The notes under the pieces are model-generated. The model worked only from the letters and a program-made list of their open reading frames with translations, searched no databases and was not told where the DNA came from. A stretch of 9,075 nt of DNA from positions 1 to 9,075 of the forward strand of contig JAEWCM010000062.1 of NCBI GenBank assembly GCA_023390635.1. Direction: 5' to 3'. Positions 6,012 to 9,075 of the stretch are shown here, in pieces. Position numbers and translations under genes: made by a program. The stretch is from Bacillota bacterium. Its GTDB lineage: Bacteria > Bacillota > Desulfitobacteriia > Desulfitobacteriales > Desulfitobacteriaceae. How positions within the stretch are numbered: position 1 is the stretch's first letter; each line of letters opens with the position of its first letter.

Positions 6012-6769
6012 AGAAGAAAAAAATAGGAGAATCCCTTTTCAGCTACTTGGTGGCAACGGCAGTAATTTTACTTCTTTGGGAAGTTGCTGCTGTATTGATT
6101 AACACCCCTATGTTGCCAACTCCCAAAGAGGCTTTTCAGGCAACGTGGAGACTGCTCCACACGAAATTGGCCCTTCATCTATGGGTCAGCACTTATAGAG
6201 TGGTTCTCTCGATTCTGATTTCTTTGCTTCTTGCTCTGCCCATTGGACTGATAATTGGCTTTCATCAAAAATTAGATCGTTTTCTTGCTCCTTTAATTTA
6301 CATTGCTTACCCAATTCCAAAAATTGTTTTTTTACCTCTGATTTTGATCTTTTTCGGCTTGGGTGACGGATCAAAAATTTTTTTGATTACGTTTGTGGTA
6401 TTCTTTCAAATTCTGGTTACCACCAGGGATGCGGTGCGGAAGATCCCCAGAGAAATGATTGATTCTCTCTATTCGCTGGGAGCCCATCCTTTTCAGGTAT
6501 ACCGTTATACTCTCTTGCCTGCCTGTCTTCCCGATGTACTCACAGCTTTAAGACTTAGCATGGGGACGGCCATTGCCATCCTGTTTTTTGCTGAGTCCTT
6601 TGCTACGTCAGAGGGATTAGGATACTTCATTATGGATGCATGGAGCAGGATGGCTCCTGATGAGATGTTCGCCGGCATTATTATGATGGGGAGTTTAGGG
6701 GTAGTTCTTTTTGTACTGATTGATGTGATTGAAAACTATTTTTGCCGATGGCAGCATCTGTCTAAATAA
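6008..6769 (+). CDS. ABC importer permease, nitrate/sulfonate/taurine family
   Basis: This is the membrane subunit paired with the preceding ATPase (SsuC/TauC/NrtB type). It has 253 residues with about six hydrophobic helices (roughly 11-32, 62-84, 93-116, 121-138, 182-198 and 220-242). The cytoplasmic EAA-type loop that contacts the ATPase lies at about 149-175 (EMIDSLYSLGAHPFQVYRYT... LP). The family's AYPIPKIVFLPLILIFFG region (about 100-117) is also clear. The start is TTG 6008, inside the ATPase stop region, with AAGGAGG at 5992-5998, nine bases upstream; the nearby GTG 6003 is in the ATPase frame and runs straight into its stop. No substrate-binding protein follows; the next gene, 180 bases on, belongs to another operon. 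Confidence 0.93.
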   Translation: MKKKKIGESLFSYLVATAVILLLWEVAAVLINTPMLPTPKEAFQATWRLLHTKLALHLWVSTYRVVLSILISLLLALPIGLIIGFHQKLDRFLAPLIYIAYPIPKIVFLPLILIFFGLGDGSKIFLITFVVFFQILVTTRDAVRKIPREMIDSLYSLGAHPFQVYRYTLLPACLPDVLTALRLSMGTAIAILFFAESFATSEGLGYFIMDAWSRMAPDEMFAGIIMMGSLGVVLFVLIDVIENYFCRWQHLSK

Positions 6770-6805
6770 GTCAGTAATATTTCCGCGTATCTGTTGTTAA
6801 AAGTT

Positions 6806-6849
6806 TTGACAATAAATTTTTTATCCGAATCTTGACAATGGATTTTTTT
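6806..6849 (+). repeat. Tandem imperfect direct repeat of a -35 segment
   Basis: TTGACAATAAATTTTTTA (6806-6823) and TTGACAATGGATTTTTTT (6832-6849) match at 15 of 18 positions and are 26 bases apart. Only the second is correctly spaced to a -10 box, so the first is a duplicated upstream copy, possibly an A/T-rich accessory or remnant promoter element. Confidence 0.7.
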
Positions 6850-6860
6850 CACACTATAAT
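6832..6860 (+). promoter_or_regulatory. Consensus sigma-A promoter of the tetR-ABC-yhgE operon
   Basis: TTGACA (6832-6837) and TATAAT (6855-6860) are both perfect consensus hexamers with a 17-base spacer. Transcription should start near 6867. This predicts a strong promoter that needs repression, which fits the operator just downstream. Confidence 0.88.
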
Positions 6861-6861
6861 C

Positions 6862-6875
6862 TGACTGACTGGTCA
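6862..6875 (+). promoter_or_regulatory. Probable TetR-family operator
   Basis: TGACTGACTGGTCA holds an inverted repeat TGAC...GTCA, with a second nested copy TGAC-TG-GTCA (6866-6875). It lies directly after the -10 box, over the expected transcription start. A repressor bound here would block initiation. The regulator encoded immediately downstream is the natural candidate; autoregulation is inferred from position and symmetry. Confidence 0.65.
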
Positions 6876-6885
6876 AACTAAAAAG

Positions 6886-6949
6886 AGGAGGGATCAAAAA
6901 AGAGTGGTTTGGGATGATGAAAATGCATGATGAATGGAGAGGTGCCTGA
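6886..6949 (+). other. tetR leader with orphan Shine-Dalgarno and possible short peptides
   Basis: AGGAGGG (6886-6892) is a strong ribosome binding site but no long gene begins near it. Two tiny frames follow: GTG 6904 (nine codons including the stop, ending 6930) and ATG 6914 (12 codons including the stop, MMKMHDEWRGA, stop at 6947-6949, one base before the tetR ATG). Either could be a leader peptide coupled to tetR translation, or the site may be a remnant. Confidence 0.3.
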
Positions 6950-6950
6950 T

Positions 6951-7529
6951 ATGTCCGATTATAAAGAGCAAGCAATTTTTAAAGCTGCTCAGGAAGTGTT
7001 TGCCGAAAAGGGATTTGAAAGAGCAACGATGGATGAAATCGCTTTAAAAGCCAAAGTAGCTAAAGGCACTTTGTTTTACCGCTTTAAAAGCAAGGATGAG
7101 TTGTTTCTCAGCCTGATTCGGTCTGCACTGGAAAAACTTATTGCTGAGCTGCGCAGGGTGATTGCCCAATCGGACAATACATTTGATAAGATTGGAAAAG
7201 TCATTGAAATTCAAACCCGCGAATCTTTTCAGAACCCTCATTTTATTAAAATGATTTTAAGTGAAGGGTGGGGAACACATACCCGCCAGCAGCAATTGCG
7301 AGTCTGCCTTAAAGACTATTTAAATTTGCTGCAGGAAATCATTGAGGAGGGTATCCGAAAAGGCAGTCTGAGAAAAGTAAACAGCAGCATTCTGGCTACA
7401 TCAATGTTTGGGATGATTGCTTCAGCCAGCTTTCACCTTCTGATAGTCAAAGATGCCTTTCAAATTGACCAAACCATTGAGGAATTAAAGGCCTTTTGTT
7501 TTAAAGGTATTTCACCAGTCAGCGATTAA
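6951..7529 (+). CDS. TetR/AcrR family transcriptional repressor
   Basis: This 192-residue regulator has the family layout. The N-terminal DNA-binding domain is at about 4-50 (AAQEVFAEKGFERATMDEIA, then helix-turn-helix residues 27-46 with AKVAKGTLFYRFKSKDELF). The C-terminal helical domain for ligand binding and dimerisation is poorly conserved, as usual. It probably represses its own operon through the TGAC...GTCA site over the start of transcription and is released by an unknown ligand. I chose ATG 6951 over the in-frame ATGs at 6927 and 6930 because GGAGAGG (6936-6942) lies eight bases before it, and because MSDYKEQAIFKAA is a normal TetR beginning. The following gene's longest open frame begins at the last base of its stop codon. 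Confidence 0.93.
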   Translation: MSDYKEQAIFKAAQEVFAEKGFERATMDEIALKAKVAKGTLFYRFKSKDELFLSLIRSALEKLIAELRRVIAQSDNTFDKIGKVIEIQTRESFQNPHFIKMILSEGWGTHTRQQQLRVCLKDYLNLLQEIIEEGIRKGSLRKVNSSILATSMFGMIASASFHLLIVKDAFQIDQTIEELKAFCFKGISPVSD

Positions 7530-7555
7530 TGTTCAATGACCTTGCAAAAGAATGT

Positions 7556-7563
7556 AAAGGAGG
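7556..7563 (+). promoter_or_regulatory. Ribosome binding site deciding the start of the degenerate ABC ATPase
   Basis: AAAGGAGG lies ten bases before ATG 7574. It is inside the extra 15 codons of the longer frame from 7529, so those codons are probably untranslated. The 44-base tetR-ATPase gap is normal operon spacing. Confidence 0.75.
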
Positions 7564-7573
7564 ATTAAAGAAC

Positions 7574-8266
7574 ATGTCTGTCCGTTGCCAAAACATTAGT
7601 ATTAAAGATGGTCGGAATTATGTTTTAAAAGATTTTAACCTTACACTTACATCCGGTCAGATCACCGCGCTTTACGGTTTAACAGGCAGCGGTAAGACAA
7701 CTTTGCTTCTTCTGTTAGCCGGGTTGTTGCGACCGGTCTCCGGTGATGTGGATGTAAATGAAGTCAATATTATCAGTGAACCTAAAAAAGGAAGAAAGCA
7801 GTCAGGATTAGGAGTTATTCCTGAATTTAATCCTTTGATTTCTGACTTAACTGTCAGGGAAAATTTGATGTTTCAGGCCAGAGCTTTGAGATTGGCAAAG
7901 CCTAAAGAACGGGTGGAAGAGTTGCTCAGTACCTATAGCCTTACGGCTGAAAGCAATATGTTGGTCGATAACTTGTCTGCAGTCAAGTATGCGGAAACAG
8001 GACTGGCGATGGCTTTAATGGGCAACCCTTCCTTGCTCCTTCTTGATGAACCGGAAAACCGACTAACCTCAGAAGAGATTCATAAATTTTGGGATCATCT
8101 GATTTCCTTGCAGGAAAAAGGGGTAGAGATTATCCTTTCCACAAGGTATGCAGAAATTGCAGGCCGGTGTAACCAAGTTGTTATGATGCCTGAAGGAAAG
8201 GTGGTCGAGAAGTATGCGTTCATTGAGAGTCGCTTGGATGGAGCTAAAAAAGCTTTCGCGCAATAA
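7574..8266 (+). CDS. ABC transporter ATP-binding protein with degenerate catalytic motifs
   Basis: This 230-residue nucleotide-binding domain sits between tetR and a YhgE/Pip gene. Walker A is intact (GLTGSGKTT, 35-43), as is Walker B with catalytic Glu (LLLLDE, 154-159). Three other key sites are altered. The Q-loop position reads VIPEFNPL with Glu84 in place of Gln. The signature LSGGQ is replaced by LSAVK (134-138). The switch-loop His is Arg191 in ILSTRYAEIA. Such a protein may bind ATP but hydrolyse it poorly, or only in a heterodimer. ATG 7574 has AAAGGAGG at 7556-7563; the longer frame from ATG 7529 lacks one. The fold resembles the CcmA/drug-export subclass. Substrate is unknown. Confidence 0.88.
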   Translation: MSVRCQNISIKDGRNYVLKDFNLTLTSGQITALYGLTGSGKTTLLLLLAGLLRPVSGDVDVNEVNIISEPKKGRKQSGLGVIPEFNPLISDLTVRENLMFQARALRLAKPKERVEELLSTYSLTAESNMLVDNLSAVKYAETGLAMALMGNPSLLLLDEPENRLTSEEIHKFWDHLISLQEKGVEIILSTRYAEIAGRCNQVVMMPEGKVVEKYAFIESRLDGAKKAFAQ

Positions 8267-9075
8267 GTTTGCCAGAGTGGCAACAATTGCTGTTTGCTTG
8301 ATGCCACTATTGTATAGTGTTCTTTATTTGTGGGCTTTTTGGGATCCTTACTCACATCTGAATGAATTGAGGATTGCCGTGGTCAATCAGGATCAGGCTG
8401 CCGAAAGGGATGGAACAAAGGTCCAGGCCGGACAGGAACTGGTGGATAAATTAAAAGATGATAATCAGGTAGGCTGGCATATCACTGATTATGATGATGC
8501 CCATTCTGGATTGGAATCAGGCACCTATGATTTGGCCATTGTGATTCCGGAAAACTTTTCCAAAACAATCGTTAGTGCCACTGATTCCAAAAATCCCAAT
8601 GAGCAAAAGGCCAAGTTGTTATATTATTCCAACCCCAGCAATAACTTTCTGGCCGATCAAATGGGAGGAAAGTTAAGCCTTGAATTGCAGGCCATGACCA
8701 ATGGGGCCATTGCCAGTCAATTCTTTGAGAATATCTTTGGTCAGATTTCCGATATGGGCGACAGTCTGAATCAAGCTGCCGAAGGGTCTGCCACTTTAAA
8801 AGACGGTATTCAAACCGCTTTGAACGGAGGCCAGGAAATATCGGGACATCTTGGGGAGGCACAAAATGGAGCTGATTCCCTGAGAAGCGGCTTGGCTTCT
8901 TTAGGCAAAGGAGCTAATGATCTGGCTGCAGGGTACAGCAGTTTGGCCCAAAACACTCAGCTATTGGGCAGTGCGGTCGGTCAGGCCAAGGGAGGATTGA
9001 CCGATGCGGTGAACGGAGCTGAAAGCCTGCACAACGGAGCGGGTGAGTTGGTGAAGGGATTGAATAGTGCTAATA
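8238..9075 (+). CDS. YhgE/Pip family membrane protein, N-terminal part (runs off window)
   Basis: The frame is open for 279 codons to the window edge with no stop. The start LKKLSRNKFARVATIAVCLM (3-22), one membrane helix (about 13-34), LYLWAFWDPYSHLNELRIAVVNQD (29-52) and YDLAIVIPENFS (97-108) match the beginning of YhgE/Pip proteins. These include Lactococcus phage infection protein and, more distantly, the type VII secretion component EsaA. After about residue 175 comes an extracytoplasmic helical region with repeated G-A/S-x-x-L-x-x-G units (for example GADSLRSGLASL, GANDLAAGYSSL, GAESLHNGAGEL). The C-terminal ABC-2-like membrane domain should lie beyond the window. ATG 8238 overlaps the ATPase gene by 29 bases, with only a weak GAGAG upstream, which suggests translational coupling. 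The protein is probably the membrane partner of the ATPase in an export system. Confidence 0.9.
   Translation, partial: MELKKLSRNKFARVATIAVCLMPLLYSVLYLWAFWDPYSHLNELRIAVVNQDQAAERDGTKVQAGQELVDKLKDDNQVGWHITDYDDAHSGLESGTYDLAIVIPENFSKTIVSATDSKNPNEQKAKLLYYSNPSNNFLADQMGGKLSLELQAMTNGAIASQFFENIFGQISDMGDSLNQAAEGSATLKDGIQTALNGGQEISGHLGEAQNGADSLRSGLASLGKGANDLAAGYSSLAQNTQLLGSAVGQAKGGLTDAVNGAESLHNGAGELVKGLNSAN

Noticed and set aside
6806..6834. A second promoter using the upstream TTGACA copy.
   Set aside because: At 16-18 bases downstream there is no sequence resembling TATAAT, so only the downstream copy is called.

Overview
The window reads as the chromosome of an anaerobic, spore-former-type Firmicute, most like the Desulfitobacterium/Desulfosporosinus/Dehalobacter group (Peptococcaceae). 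This placement rests on four things: strong AGGAGG-type ribosome binding sites, free use of GTG and TTG starts, moderate GC, and the gene families present (a clostridial-type PyrE with a CPLC tail, a COG3937-type phasin beside an AarF/UbiB kinase, and a TetR/ABC/YhgE-Pip cluster). It is a family-level inference, not an identification. All supported genes lie on the + strand.

Region 1 (1-848) is the 3' end of a pyrimidine biosynthesis operon: the C-terminus of pyrF, then pyrE. A 157-base spacer with short hairpins follows. Region 2 (1006-2709) is a membrane-anchored cyclic-di-GMP protein with six predicted membrane segments, a degenerate GGDEF domain (GADEI) and an intact HD-GYP phosphodiesterase domain.

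Region 3 (2710-3107) has no credible protein. It is filled with inverted repeats: a 17-bp perfect stem enclosing about 150 bases, then a 22-bp stem whose loop carries two small hairpins that both display CATGGATG. This is the best candidate for something undescribed, either a structured RNA (perhaps a CsrA-type protein sponge) or a dispersed palindromic repeat.

Region 4 (3105-6769) begins at a plausible promoter and holds a phasin-like coiled-coil protein, an AarF/UbiB/ABC1 kinase-like membrane protein, and an ATPase-permease pair of the nitrate/sulfonate/taurine ABC importer family. No substrate-binding protein is present. A hairpin overlapping the phasin stop codon may attenuate readthrough into the kinase gene.

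Region 5 (6770-9075) is a TetR-controlled export-type operon. A near-consensus promoter with a tandemly duplicated -35 segment and a TGAC...GTCA operator precede a TetR/AcrR regulator, an ABC ATPase lacking several normally invariant catalytic residues, and the N-terminal part of a YhgE/Pip membrane protein that runs off the window. The tetR and ATPase genes abut and the ATPase and yhgE genes overlap by 29 bases, so the three are probably co-transcribed and translationally coupled.
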